This document shows positions 41,927-51,389 of a DNA stretch of 64,000 bases, in pieces. How positions within the stretch are numbered: position 1 is the stretch's first letter; each line of letters opens with the position of its first letter. A program made the translations under genes and the position numbers. A model generated the notes under the pieces. The model made no database searches and was not told where the DNA came from. It saw nothing but the letters and a program-made list of their open reading frames with translations. The stretch is from an uncultured Treponema sp. (GTDB lineage: Bacteria > Spirochaetota > Spirochaetia > Treponematales > Treponemataceae), in assembly GCA_910584475.1 (NCBI GenBank), contig CAJUBD010000001.1, forward strand, positions 81,028-145,027, given 5' to 3'.

Positions 41927-42291
41927 GGCGCGGCTCCAAGCATTTCAAAAATCATCGCGTCGTTCGCGGACGAAAGCCTTTCAATCGCGGCATCGTCTGG
42001 ACGAGTGAAATGGCGTTCGACCTCGCTTTCGCTCCAGCGTTCGCCTTTCCGCCGGCTCAAGGAATAGCCCTGCGGCACGGAAGGATCTTGCGGCAAAAGA
42101 AGTTCTTGGTCGGCTACAAAAGGCGCGGGAACGTAAGACGAAGCGTCGCTTTTTTTCGAGGAAGGCGCGACGGCCATCACAATCAGCGCGACGAAAAAGA
42201 ACAGCAACAAAATCGCGCAAATCAAAAACGCCTTCTTTCGCTCCGAGAAAAAGTCTTGGAAATTTTCTGCGATTTGCGAAAAATCGATCAC
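41923..42291 (-). CDS. Small single-span membrane protein
   Basis: A 122-residue protein, not recognised. One membrane segment (AFLICAILLLFFFVALIVMAVA, about 21-42) is preceded by a short cytoplasmic helix and followed by about 80 residues, probably periplasmic, with ESEVERHFTRPDDAAIERLSS. The start is a GTG at 42291 overlapping the smc stop (GTGA), and it overlaps the next gene by 4 bases; such coupling suggests joint expression with smc and the acidic lipoprotein. Confidence 0.7.
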   Translation of the reverse strand: MIDFSQIAENFQDFFSERKKAFLICAILLLFFFVALIVMAVAPSSKKSDASSYVPAPFVADQELLLPQDPSVPQGYSLSRRKGERWSESEVERHFTRPDDAAIERLSSANDAMIFEMLGAAP

Positions 42292-45290
42292 TCGCCCGCC
42301 TCCGTGTTTTCGCCATCTGCTTGCGCGGGCGGCTCGACCGCGCCGACATCGCCTGAGTCACTTTTCTGAGGGACGGCTTCCTTTGAATTTTCATTTTTCT
42401 TGCGGCGCGGCGGGCGCGGAGGAATCACCACGCCTTCCTCGGACGGAACGTCTTCTTCCACGAAAGGCTCGCCTGCGTAGGCTTCGTCGCTGTATTCGCT
42501 TTTTATTTTTTCGATGTCGTCGTCAAGGCGAAGCGCGATGACTTTGGAAACGCCCGACTCTTCCATCGTAACGCCGAGCGTAGTGCTCGCGCCAAGCACG
42601 GTTTTCTTATTGTGCGTTATGACGATGTATTGGCTCACGTTCGCGAAACTTTTCAACGTCGTCACGAAGCTCGAAACGTTCTTGTCATCCAAAGCCGCGT
42701 CGATTTCGTCGAGCAGGCAGAAAGGACTTGGACGCACTTGGTACGTCGCGAAAAGGAGCGCGATCGCCGTCATAGTCTTTTCGCCGCCTGAAAGCAGCGC
42801 TATGTTCTCGAGCTTCTTTCCCGGCGGCTGCGCGAAAATGTCGATTCCCGTGGAAAGGACGCTTTCGGGATTTTCCAATCGAAGTTCCGCGCGTCCGCCA
42901 TTGAAAAGGCGGCGGAACATATTGTGGAAATTGCGCTTTATTTTATTGTATGTCTCCAAAAAAAGCTCGCTGGACTTCGAGCGGATTTCTTCCGCCACGC
43001 GCTCCAAATCCTTGAGCGATTTTTGCGTGTCGTCGAAGTTCGACTGCTGGCGTTCGTAGCGTTCTTTCACTTCCACGAATTCTTCTGGCGCCATCAAATT
43101 TATTCCGTGCGAAAGGCTCTCAAGCTCGGACTTTTTCTTGGAAAGCGAGTCGCGGATTTCCGCGGCGGGAGTCGTAATCGTGTACATGTGCTCTTCGTAT
43201 TCCATCAAGTCGCGCGAATATTGGTCGAGGAAATTCTGCTTGACGTTTCGGATTTCCGTCTCCACTTGAATCATGGAATTCGAAAGTTGCTCGTACTGCG
43301 ACTGGAAGCGGTTCAAAGCCTCCTGCTTTTTGTTAAGGTCGCTCGTCTTGCCAGAAACCTTGTTGTTGTAGTCCTTGATTTCCTCGTCAAGCCTTTTCAA
43401 ATTGTCGGCGGTCTCTATTCCGCGCCGCTCGATTTCAGCGAGTTCCTCGGAGATGCCTTCTATCTGTTCCTGCAAGTCTTCCTTGCGCTTGCGTTCGGTG
43501 AAAAGCTCTTCCTCGTTTTGGCGGAGCGTGTTTTCCTCGGCGGAAATGCTTCGGCGCAAAAGCGACATCTGCGACTGCGCGGCGGAAATCTGCTCGTTCA
43601 TTTTCGCTTCGTTCACTTGGAGCGCGGCGAGCGTCTGGCGGTATTCATTGATTTTTTCCGAAAGAGACGAATTCTCGTTTTTCAGCTCGTCGATGCGCGA
43701 ATTGAGCGCGGAAATCTGGCTTATGTTTTCATGGATTTTTTCGTCGATGCCGCGCTTTTTCGTGATGATTCCTTCGGGACTCAAGAATTCGCTGATGAAC
43801 TGCGGTGATGCCGAAATGTAGGAAGAAAGCGCGTCCTCCAGATTTTGAAGCATCGAAAGCGTTTCAATGAAAGCGGAATGAGCGTCCTGCGCGATTTCCT
43901 TTGGATTCGCTTCCCCTCCCTGCGCTATGTCGCCGAAAATGTTTTTCCTTCCTTCCACGAAAATCTTGAGCCGCCCTAAATTCTCCTCGAGCGCGACCTT
44001 AGCGTTTTCCATCGCGCTCTGCGAATAGCCGGCGTCCTTGAGTTTCGCGTCAAGTTCGGTAACGATGTCCTCGGTTATGGCGGTGAGTTCCTTTTGCAGA
44101 TTCGCCCGCGCCAAATTGAGGTCATCGATCATTTCCTGCTTTTCGTTCGCCTGAATGTCGTTGTTCGTGATTCTGCTCGAAGATGAAGCGATGTTCTCGT
44201 TGAACGAAGCGATGTTTTCCTTGATGTCGGAAAGCTGCTTTTGCTTTTCGTAGACAGAAGCCTCCGCCTCGCCCAATTCTTCGCCGAGGTCGTCGATCCG
44301 CGACTGGATTGTCTTTTTGTGCGCTTCAAGCGTGGATATTTTTTCGTCGATTTCGGCGGCGCGGGAATTGAACTGCTTTTGCAATTCAAGTTTGCCGGTC
44401 TTTTCGCCCTGGATTTTTATGAGTTCCTGCGTGCCGAGCGCGACTTGGTCTTGCAGCGACTTTATCTTGTCTGTATTTTCGGTGAGCGCGCTGTTTATCG
44501 CGTCGATTTCCTCGCGGACTGCGGCGCGTTTTTGCTCGATTTCCTTTTTGGAAGCCTCGCCGCGCGTCTTCGTCTCCACGAAGCCCTTCAGCTTCAAAAG
44601 CTGCAAGTCAAGCTGCAAGTTGAAGACCTCTTCCTTTACGGCGCGGTATTTCGTGGTCTTTTCGGACTGAACCTTGAGCCGCTCGTAGTTCGTCTTTATT
44701 TCGGCAAGGGAGACTTCGATCTGCGCGAGATTCGTCCGCGTTTTTTCAAGCTCGCGTTCCGCCTCCGCGACCTCCGCCTTCGAGCGGCTTATTCCGGCGG
44801 CCTCCTCGAAAAGATAGCGGCGGTCTTCGGGCTTGCTCGAAAGGATTTGGTCAATCTTGCCCTGCTCCATCACGGAATACGCGGCCTTTCCCACGCCCGT
44901 GTCCATAAAAAGCTGCCTGATTTCGCGAGGTCCTACTTGACGGTTGTTTATGAAATAAGCCGATTCGCCCGAGCGGAAAAGGCGGCGCTTTATGGCGATT
45001 TCAGCGTCCTCGAGCGGAAGCAATGAATTCTCGTTTAGAATAGTCAGCGTGACTTCCGCCACGTTGAGCGCGGGCCGGGTTTCCGTCCCGTTGAAAATCA
45101 CGTCCTCCATTTTGTCGGCGCGGAGATTCTTGGACTTGTTTTCCGCCAAAACCCATTTCATCGCGTCCACGACATTGCTTTTCCCGCAGCCGTTAGGTCC
45201 GAGAAGCGCGGTGATTCCGTCCGCGAAATCCACATGCGTGCGGTCGGCGAAACTCTTGAATCCGAAAATGTCCAAACTTTTTAAAAACAC
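42288..45290 (-). CDS. smc: Chromosome segregation protein SMC
   Basis: A 1,000-residue ATPase that organises the chromosome. The N-terminal head starts VFLKSLDIFGFKSFAD with Walker A GPNGCGKSN (about 32-40). A first coiled coil (about 160-480), a hinge (about 490-600), a second coil (600-830) and a C-terminal head with LLSGGEKTMTAIALLFA and FCLLDEIDAALDD follow. It is shorter than the usual 1,150-1,200 residues. The tail after the head is acidic and proline-rich (about 930-1000). The start is a GTG at 45290, with GGGTGG about 7 bases upstream; scpA/scpB are not nearby. Confidence 0.94.
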   Translation of the reverse strand: MFLKSLDIFGFKSFADRTHVDFADGITALLGPNGCGKSNVVDAMKWVLAENKSKNLRADKMEDVIFNGTETRPALNVAEVTLTILNENSLLPLEDAEIAIKRRLFRSGESAYFINNRQVGPREIRQLFMDTGVGKAAYSVMEQGKIDQILSSKPEDRRYLFEEAAGISRSKAEVAEAERELEKTRTNLAQIEVSLAEIKTNYERLKVQSEKTTKYRAVKEEVFNLQLDLQLLKLKGFVETKTRGEASKKEIEQKRAAVREEIDAINSALTENTDKIKSLQDQVALGTQELIKIQGEKTGKLELQKQFNSRAAEIDEKISTLEAHKKTIQSRIDDLGEELGEAEASVYEKQKQLSDIKENIASFNENIASSSSRITNNDIQANEKQEMIDDLNLARANLQKELTAITEDIVTELDAKLKDAGYSQSAMENAKVALEENLGRLKIFVEGRKNIFGDIAQGGEANPKEIAQDAHSAFIETLSMLQNLEDALSSYISASPQFISEFLSPEGIITKKRGIDEKIHENISQISALNSRIDELKNENSSLSEKINEYRQTLAALQVNEAKMNEQISAAQSQMSLLRRSISAEENTLRQNEEELFTERKRKEDLQEQIEGISEELAEIERRGIETADNLKRLDEEIKDYNNKVSGKTSDLNKKQEALNRFQSQYEQLSNSMIQVETEIRNVKQNFLDQYSRDLMEYEEHMYTITTPAAEIRDSLSKKKSELESLSHGINLMAPEEFVEVKERYERQQSNFDDTQKSLKDLERVAEEIRSKSSELFLETYNKIKRNFHNMFRRLFNGGRAELRLENPESVLSTGIDIFAQPPGKKLENIALLSGGEKTMTAIALLFATYQVRPSPFCLLDEIDAALDDKNVSSFVTTLKSFANVSQYIVITHNKKTVLGASTTLGVTMEESGVSKVIALRLDDDIEKIKSEYSDEAYAGEPFVEEDVPSEEGVVIPPRPPRRKKNENSKEAVPQKSDSGDVGAVEPPAQADGENTEAGE

Positions 45291-45403
45291 TGTTTTTCCA
45301 CCCAACAAAAAGTGCTTTTATTTTAGCAGATTTTTAGAAAAATTGCAATAGCGGAGACACCATTAGCCAGCGGCAAGAAAATAAATAATAGCAGAAAAAA
45401 AAC

Positions 45404-45432
45404 TTGCACAATTGCTGATAATGTGTTATAAT
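45404..45432 (+). promoter_or_regulatory. Promoter of the ComFB-like gene, leaderless geometry
   Basis: TTGCAC (45404-45409), a 17-base spacer and TATAAT (45427-45432). The ATG used, at 45440, begins 7 bases after the -10 box. An upstream ATG at 45431 lies inside the -10 box and cannot be the start. Confidence 0.8.
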
Positions 45433-45439
45433 GAAATCT

Positions 45440-46189
45440 ATGAAAGCGACGAACCTGATGGAGCACTTTGTAAAAGAACAAGTCGATGATATGTATGCTC
45501 GGATAAAAAAGGAAAATCCGTCCTCGCCAATTTGCGACTGCGAAAACTGCCGCCTTGACGTTCTTTGCTATGTTTTGAACAGAGTTCCGCCAAAATACAC
45601 CGTTTCCTCAAGGGGCGTGAACCATACGCAGCGCGAATTCGAAACGCTGAAGCAGATTTCCGCCGACGTGGGAAAAATCGTCATGGACGGAATTCGCCTG
45701 ATAAGCTCGTCGAAGCGTCCGAACCACGACTCTTCGTACATGACTTCGCTTGAAATGATAAACACGAAAAAGCAGCGGCCGTTCTTTTTCTTTCCAATCC
45801 TGTCGGGCTACGTCTACGACGGAACGACATTCGAGTCGCTCGTCGACGCGAAAATATCGCTTTTCGTCGACGGCAAGTTGGCGAAGATGCTCGACTCGAC
45901 TTGGCAGAATCCGTACAAGACCTTCAAGGCCACCGAAGGCTCGTACAATTTCTGCGTTCTTCCCGAAAGGGCGCGGAAAGAAAATTTGACGCGAGACTTC
46001 AACATCCTTATAAAGGTCGAAGCTTCGGGATATGAAAACGTGAACTACTCGTTCACGGTGCCGCTTTCAAGCAAAGCCGCCGGAAAAGATTCTAACGGAT
46101 TTTCAAACTATTCCCTTAAAATACAAGATTTGTTCCTCTTCCCGAAAGGCATGGAAAACACGATGGATCGGTACATAGTCGAAGAATAA
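45440..46189 (+). CDS. ComFB-domain protein with a C-terminal beta domain
   Basis: A 249-residue protein. The N-terminal 90 residues match the ComFB family (NLMEHFVKEQVDDMYARI, CDCENCRLDVLCYVLNRVPPKY, VSSRG), which in other bacteria has been linked to cyclic-di-GMP binding; four cysteines could bind zinc. The remaining 150 residues are beta-rich (PILSGYVYDGTTFESLVDAKISLFVDG ... GYENVNYSFTVPL) and resemble a carboxypeptidase-regulatory or Cna-B-like fold, an unusual partner. Transcribed divergently from smc from a leaderless promoter; the stop overlaps the end of tRNA-Gly on the other strand by one base. Confidence 0.8.
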   Translation: MKATNLMEHFVKEQVDDMYARIKKENPSSPICDCENCRLDVLCYVLNRVPPKYTVSSRGVNHTQREFETLKQISADVGKIVMDGIRLISSSKRPNHDSSYMTSLEMINTKKQRPFFFFPILSGYVYDGTTFESLVDAKISLFVDGKLAKMLDSTWQNPYKTFKATEGSYNFCVLPERARKENLTRDFNILIKVEASGYENVNYSFTVPLSSKAAGKDSNGFSNYSLKIQDLFLFPKGMENTMDRYIVEE

Positions 46190-46259
46190 GCGGTAAACGG
46201 GAGTCGAACCCGCCTGTCGGGCTTGGGAAGCCCGCATACTACCGATGTATTATTACCGC
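46189..46259 (-). tRNA. tRNA-Gly (CCC)
   Basis: Acceptor GCGGTAA/TTACCGC, anticodon stem CGGGC/GCCCG with loop TTCCCAA, so anticodon CCC reading GGG. It is 3 bases downstream of tRNA-Arg (TCT) in the same transcript. Confidence 0.93.
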
Positions 46260-46262
46260 AGA

Positions 46263-46336
<74 letters not shown>

Positions 46337-46346
46337 GACTTTTCAT

Positions 46347-46375
46347 AGTATAGCATTTTTCTCTATTTTGTGCAA
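46347..46375 (-). promoter_or_regulatory. Promoter of tRNA-Arg(TCT)/tRNA-Gly
   Basis: On the minus strand, TTGCAC (46370-46375), a 17-base spacer and TATACT (46347-46352), starting about 5-6 bases before tRNA-Arg. Confidence 0.75.
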
Positions 46376-46463
46376 GCGAAAAAAACAGTTTTTTTTCGCC
46401 AGTCTTGCGTTTTCGCCATAATTTATTTCCAAAAATTTATATATATACTTTTGGAGGTAAATT

Positions 46464-49400
46464 ATGAAAGAATTGTTTAGACGTGGCGCGGCATTCCTGA
46501 TGCTGGCGGTCTATTCTTTGTCGATTGCAAACGCGGCGCAAATCGCGCAAGATTTCAAGGCGCAAAGAAAAACGCTTGACACATATCTTGAGCGCGCGCA
46601 AGTGCAAGGCGACAGGGAAAAGTTCGAAAAAATCGCCGAACAGGGAATCGGAGCCGCCATCGCAGAATGGGAGCAAGATTCTCTGGAAAAGAAAATCGAC
46701 GGCTTTGACGAGTGGATTTCGCAAAGAAACGCCCTCGCGGAGGATTTGGAATCCTACAAGGACGAGAGCCTTGCGAAATGGATTTTGAAAAGGCAAAACG
46801 AAGAGCGAGAGCAAATCCAAAGAAACGCGCTCTACAAGTCTCTCCATGCCGCCGCGCTTGACTTCGCGTTCACGAAGTCCGACGGAAGCACGCCCCGCGT
46901 AGTTTCCAAAGATTTCATCGACGAGGCGAAAGCGCAATGGAGCGAGATTTCCGAAGCCATCGTGCAGGAATATTTGGAAGCGTGGAACAGGGAAAATCTG
47001 TCCGTAGACGCGCGCGAACTATGGGGCTTGAAAATTTCCGAAGCGGAAAAAGCCGCGCTCGTTTCCGGCGCGAACGAAAATTCGGCGACGTTTTTGCAAG
47101 GCGAATATCTTTCGATTGAAACCGCCATCACCAATTCGCTCCTGAACTCGCTTTTGTACGACCAAAATTCGCTAAAAAAACTAAGCGACGGCGAAGCCGC
47201 TTCGACCATAGCGCGGCAGCTCGCCGAAAGCATAGAGTCGCAAACTTCCGAATCCATGGCCCATCTTTTCAACGGCTTGGAAACAGAATTGGAAAGCGCG
47301 AGCGCGGATTTTGCCGGCGGTGCACAAGAGCAAGAGTGGCTTGAAAGATTTGAACGCGAACTTGCGGCGGGACTTGCGAAGTGGGACGAAGCCGAGCGCG
47401 GATTTTTGGCGGCGCGCGTCGAATGGGAACAAAGCGCGGAAAACATTTTCATAGACGACAATAAAAAATGGACGGAGGCTTACAATGAACTTGGCAAAAG
47501 AAAATCAGACTGGGCGGAGAAAATCGAAAAGCAAATTCAGGACGGAACGCAGAAATGGAAGGAAAGACATTCGCTTCTTCAAAACCAAATCAGCGACTAC
47601 TTCGACGAATTCCAAAGTCGGCTCGCTCTTGAAATCCAGCAGAAAAAAGAGAGCGTCAGCGCGGGAATTGAAACATACAACCAATGCCGCGAAATTCTTG
47701 TCGTGGCGAAAAGCGGCATTGCGAACAGCTATGCCAAGTGGTGCGAAAAATACAACGGCCTTTATTCGTATTGGAAAACCGAAGACTCGTCCGACGGCGA
47801 CGCAAGCGATTTAAGCATAAAAGCGATAGACGAGAAAATCGCAGAATGGAAAAACACTTTTATAAAAACCGCGCTTGACATAGTTGAACGATATTTGGAA
47901 AAAGCACAATCCCACGCAAAAGAAAAAATCGACACAAACGAAGCGACCGCGCTCCGAGATGAAATTTCAAAACTTTCTGAAAAATCAAGTCTCGATGAAC
48001 TCTCTGAAATGGCGAAAAAAATTGCCCTGCAAAAAAACAAAATCCAATCCCAGTTTTTCGATTTGTATGAAAAAATCGAAAAAGAAATTTGGCGAGCATT
48101 TGAAAACTGCGCTTCGCTTTCGAAAGATTACGAAGAAATTTCTGACTGGCTTGAAATTTCCGAAAAATACGAAAAAGCGGCTCTCGCTTCATTTTCGCAG
48201 ATTTATGAGATAACCGGCGGCGGAATATCGCAGAGCGGCTACGATGAAATCGAAAACGAAATGGCGAAACTCGCCGCGCTTGAATCTTATTGGGAAAGCC
48301 GCGAAAAAATCGCGCTTGGTGTCTACGCTTATTCGCAAGACTCATCGAGCGGAATCGAAAGCGCGGACGAGAGCGCGAAAAAATTGGAAGCCGCCCTCGA
48401 AAAATACAAAGAGAAAAAAGCCGAATACCAGGCAATGCTCGCCACCCTTTCCGCCTTGCAAAATGAAGTCCGCGAAGCGCAAAAGAAATATGATTCGGCG
48501 ACAAAAGAAGCGGCTCTCGCGCTTGATGAAATAGAAGCGCAACGCGAAATCTACGACGAACTTTACGAACGGTTCAAGGCGGCGGATGCTTCCAAAACGT
48601 TTGACGAAATTTCTGAACTAAACGGCAGGCTTCAAAAAATCGAAATTGACGACGCGGAGTACAAGGAACTTCTTTTGTCCTATTATTTTGAAATTCAAGA
48701 GGCGGAGAAAAAGATTTTTGAAGAGGAAATCAAAGCGACAAAAGAAACTTTCCAAAACGGAAAAGAAGAAAAGATTACAGAAGAAATGCTTGACATAAAG
48801 CAATATGACATATTGGACACACATGGAAGCGAGGACATCGACTTGTCAGAATATGTCGGACTTTCCACGAAAGTTTTTTCCACTTCCGAAATAGAAAAGT
48901 TTTCCAAAACGCTAAAAGCCATAATCGAAAGCGGCGAAATCGACTTTGCCGCCCTCGAAGAAATTCTTCCCGACTTGGAAAAATTCGACGAAAAAAACGG
49001 CAAATCCTTGAAAGGCGAAATTGAAAAATATCGTTCGCTCGACAGCGACAAAAAAAATGCCAGCAAAAGCGAAATTGAGATTGAGAATTTGGAAATTGAA
49101 AGCAAAACGGCAAACGATGAAAACGAAGCGAAAAACAAAGATGATTTAGAAATCGAAAACGAAAACGAAGAGCGAATTCTTGAAAACATGCTGAAAAATA
49201 TTTTGGCAATCGAAAAAACTTGCCAAGATGAAATGTTGTTCAGGAACACGGTGTTGCTTTTGTTTGACGACGCGGCGAGCGCGGAAGAAATCGAAAAGCG
49301 TTTTTCTGAAAATCCCGGACTTGAAGAAAGATGCGAAAGTTATAAAAGATTGTCGCCCGCCTTGAAAGACAAAAAGCAGCGCGAGGCGAGAAAAGCCGTA

Positions 49401-51389
49401 AGCGATGTCATTCAAAACGCGCCGCGCGAAAATCTTGGAGAATTTTTCGCCGCATTGGACAAGGCGGGCGCAGGGCTTGATTCTGCAGGACTTGCGATTC
49501 TCGCGTTTTACAAAAATGCGCACGAATGCAAAAAGATGAGTTCCATAGACCGCGCGGAACTTTCAGAAAAAATAAGCGAAACTTTCAAAAAAGAATTTTC
49601 CATCAATGACTATGATTTCCATGAAAAAATTTTCGAGGAATTTTTCGAAGAGCAAAATTTGCAAGGCGAAATAATTTACGATTCGGACTACTCGCTTTTG
49701 AATACGGCGGAAAAAAGCAAATCGTATATCGAAAAAATTGAAAAATTCTATTTGGATTCCTTCGACACGGAAAAAGCGATTTCTGAATTGCAAGGTGCAA
49801 TTGAAAAACAAAAAAATGAAATCTTGGACGCGCAAAAAAAATACGAGCAAAAAATCGAAGAACTTCGAGGTGATTCCAAAGACAGCGCGCTGAATTTGTA
49901 CTTGGAAAAATGCAGGGCATACAACTCCGCGCTCGAAAAAACGCAGGATTTCTACGAGCAAGCCGAAAACGCGCGGCGAGAATATCGCGCGGCAGAGGAA
50001 ATTTATTTTTACGCGCAAAATGAATATCTCCACCAAAATAGCGATGCGGATTTGGAGGAAGACTTGACTTTCGCGCGGCAAAAACTTTCCGATGTGCGCA
50101 CGGCGTTGGAGGTGCTTTCGGAAATAAAGGCGGAAAAAAACTCAAGCGATGAAAACTTCCAGTCATTCAAAGAACTGGACGAATACAAGGCGAGCATTTC
50201 TCAATATTACAAAGCGAGAGTTTTGTCGTACGAATACAGCAAAGAACTTGCCGCGCAAAAGGAACGAGTTTACCAAGCGCAAATTGCGGAAAAAGCCGCG
50301 CTCGACGCGCTCGTGTGCGAATACGAAAATTCCAAGTGCGGAAGCGAAAAGACGATTCCGTCGATCGCGAGCGACTTTGTAAAAGTTACGGAGCATGTCG
50401 ATTCTGACGGAAAAGTGTCGTATTCGTTTGAATTAAATTCGCTCGACAAAATAAACAAAAGGTCGGAAGAGGATATTTCGCAAAACGAAAAACTGCTTTC
50501 GGATTACTACACGAAAACTTTTGCAATTGAAGAAGACGTTTCTGGAAACGAGCACGAATTTACGAAGGCGAAACTCGATGCGATTGACTTTCTAAAAAGC
50601 CTCGACGAAAAGCCTTACAGTCTCGAAGACCTTGCGCTCGCCCTGCTCTACCTAAAGATGCAAGGCAGCGACGAACAAAAATCTCGTTGGCTTTTTTCAA
50701 GCGAAAGCGGCGAAGGCGATGAAGATCCGAGCGTCTACAAAAACTATCCGATAGGCGACATTCCCGAAAAAATGCATTCGGTGAACATTTGGAAAACTTT
50801 CAAGGAAGGTCGCATGAAAGCGTTGGAGGACGCTTATAAAAAGGTCGTAAAAAATGGCGGCGAGCAAGACATCGTAAGCTACATCCTTCATTCGCAGACA
50901 AACATAAATTCCTCCCTCAACCTTTATGAAAGGCAGCGCGACGAATTGACAAAGCGAGGATTTGAAAATCTAATCGACAAAATAGAAGCTCAAGTGAACA
51001 CGCTTCTCATAGCCGCCATCGCGCAAATGGTGATAGTCTCGACATTCACCGCCATTTTCGCAATTCCGATATTCGGCTCGTGGGCGGCAGTTCCGCTTGC
51101 GGCGGCGACGGTAATTTTGGTTTCGCTCACAATGGCGGCGGACAAACTAGATGACGTAAAAAGCGACATAATCGAACTGAAAAGAGGACACGAAGAAATC
51201 CTTGCGGAACAAAAAATCAGGCAAAACGCGCTGATTGCCGCGTGGCAAAATGCAAAAAAGCAAAGAAAAATCGAAGAAGAAAACTTAAAGATTTTGACGG
51301 GACAAAAAAATTCCGATGAAAAGAAACTCACTTGGGAAAAATTTGACGAAGCCTTGAAAAAATTCTGCGCGTCTTCAAACAGCGCATAG
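46464..51389 (+). CDS. Giant secreted coiled-coil protein, N-terminal part (ends at TAG)
   Basis: A 1,641-residue product. A signal peptide (MKELFRRGAAFLMLAVYSLSIANA-AQ) is followed by over 1,400 residues of charged helical sequence with spaced tryptophans (AIAEWEQDSLEKK, AKWCEKYNGLYSYW, ISDWLEISEKYEKA). Near the end (about 1510-1550) lie two hydrophobic segments (LLIAAIAQMVIVSTFTAIFA and AVPLAAATVILVSLTMAA). The reading frame continues past the TAG at 51387 in the same frame to 55367. I do not recognise the family with certainty; the overall plan recalls very large Leptospira proteins (TIGR04388-like). GGAGG stands 7 bases before the ATG. Confidence 0.8.
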   Translation: MKELFRRGAAFLMLAVYSLSIANAAQIAQDFKAQRKTLDTYLERAQVQGDREKFEKIAEQGIGAAIAEWEQDSLEKKIDGFDEWISQRNALAEDLESYKDESLAKWILKRQNEEREQIQRNALYKSLHAAALDFAFTKSDGSTPRVVSKDFIDEAKAQWSEISEAIVQEYLEAWNRENLSVDARELWGLKISEAEKAALVSGANENSATFLQGEYLSIETAITNSLLNSLLYDQNSLKKLSDGEAASTIARQLAESIESQTSESMAHLFNGLETELESASADFAGGAQEQEWLERFERELAAGLAKWDEAERGFLAARVEWEQSAENIFIDDNKKWTEAYNELGKRKSDWAEKIEKQIQDGTQKWKERHSLLQNQISDYFDEFQSRLALEIQQKKESVSAGIETYNQCREILVVAKSGIANSYAKWCEKYNGLYSYWKTEDSSDGDASDLSIKAIDEKIAEWKNTFIKTALDIVERYLEKAQSHAKEKIDTNEATALRDEISKLSEKSSLDELSEMAKKIALQKNKIQSQFFDLYEKIEKEIWRAFENCASLSKDYEEISDWLEISEKYEKAALASFSQIYEITGGGISQSGYDEIENEMAKLAALESYWESREKIALGVYAYSQDSSSGIESADESAKKLEAALEKYKEKKAEYQAMLATLSALQNEVREAQKKYDSATKEAALALDEIEAQREIYDELYERFKAADASKTFDEISELNGRLQKIEIDDAEYKELLLSYYFEIQEAEKKIFEEEIKATKETFQNGKEEKITEEMLDIKQYDILDTHGSEDIDLSEYVGLSTKVFSTSEIEKFSKTLKAIIESGEIDFAALEEILPDLEKFDEKNGKSLKGEIEKYRSLDSDKKNASKSEIEIENLEIESKTANDENEAKNKDDLEIENENEERILENMLKNILAIEKTCQDEMLFRNTVLLLFDDAASAEEIEKRFSENPGLEERCESYKRLSPALKDKKQREARKAVSDVIQNAPRENLGEFFAALDKAGAGLDSAGLAILAFYKNAHECKKMSSIDRAELSEKISETFKKEFSINDYDFHEKIFEEFFEEQNLQGEIIYDSDYSLLNTAEKSKSYIEKIEKFYLDSFDTEKAISELQGAIEKQKNEILDAQKKYEQKIEELRGDSKDSALNLYLEKCRAYNSALEKTQDFYEQAENARREYRAAEEIYFYAQNEYLHQNSDADLEEDLTFARQKLSDVRTALEVLSEIKAEKNSSDENFQSFKELDEYKASISQYYKARVLSYEYSKELAAQKERVYQAQIAEKAALDALVCEYENSKCGSEKTIPSIASDFVKVTEHVDSDGKVSYSFELNSLDKINKRSEEDISQNEKLLSDYYTKTFAIEEDVSGNEHEFTKAKLDAIDFLKSLDEKPYSLEDLALALLYLKMQGSDEQKSRWLFSSESGEGDEDPSVYKNYPIGDIPEKMHSVNIWKTFKEGRMKALEDAYKKVVKNGGEQDIVSYILHSQTNINSSLNLYERQRDELTKRGFENLIDKIEAQVNTLLIAAIAQMVIVSTFTAIFAIPIFGSWAAVPLAAATVILVSLTMAADKLDDVKSDIIELKRGHEEILAEQKIRQNALIAAWQNAKKQRKIEEENLKILTGQKNSDEKKLTWEKFDEALKKFCASSNSA

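Noticed and set aside
42288..42362. Truncated smc
   Set aside because: SMC is shorter than usual, but both head domains and signature motifs are intact, so it is a short family member and not a broken gene.
51387..51389. TAG recoded as an amino acid (for example pyrrolysine)
   Set aside because: TAG ends aroB (26607-26609) and the secreted protein at 32381-32383 as an ordinary stop, and no pyl genes are in the window.
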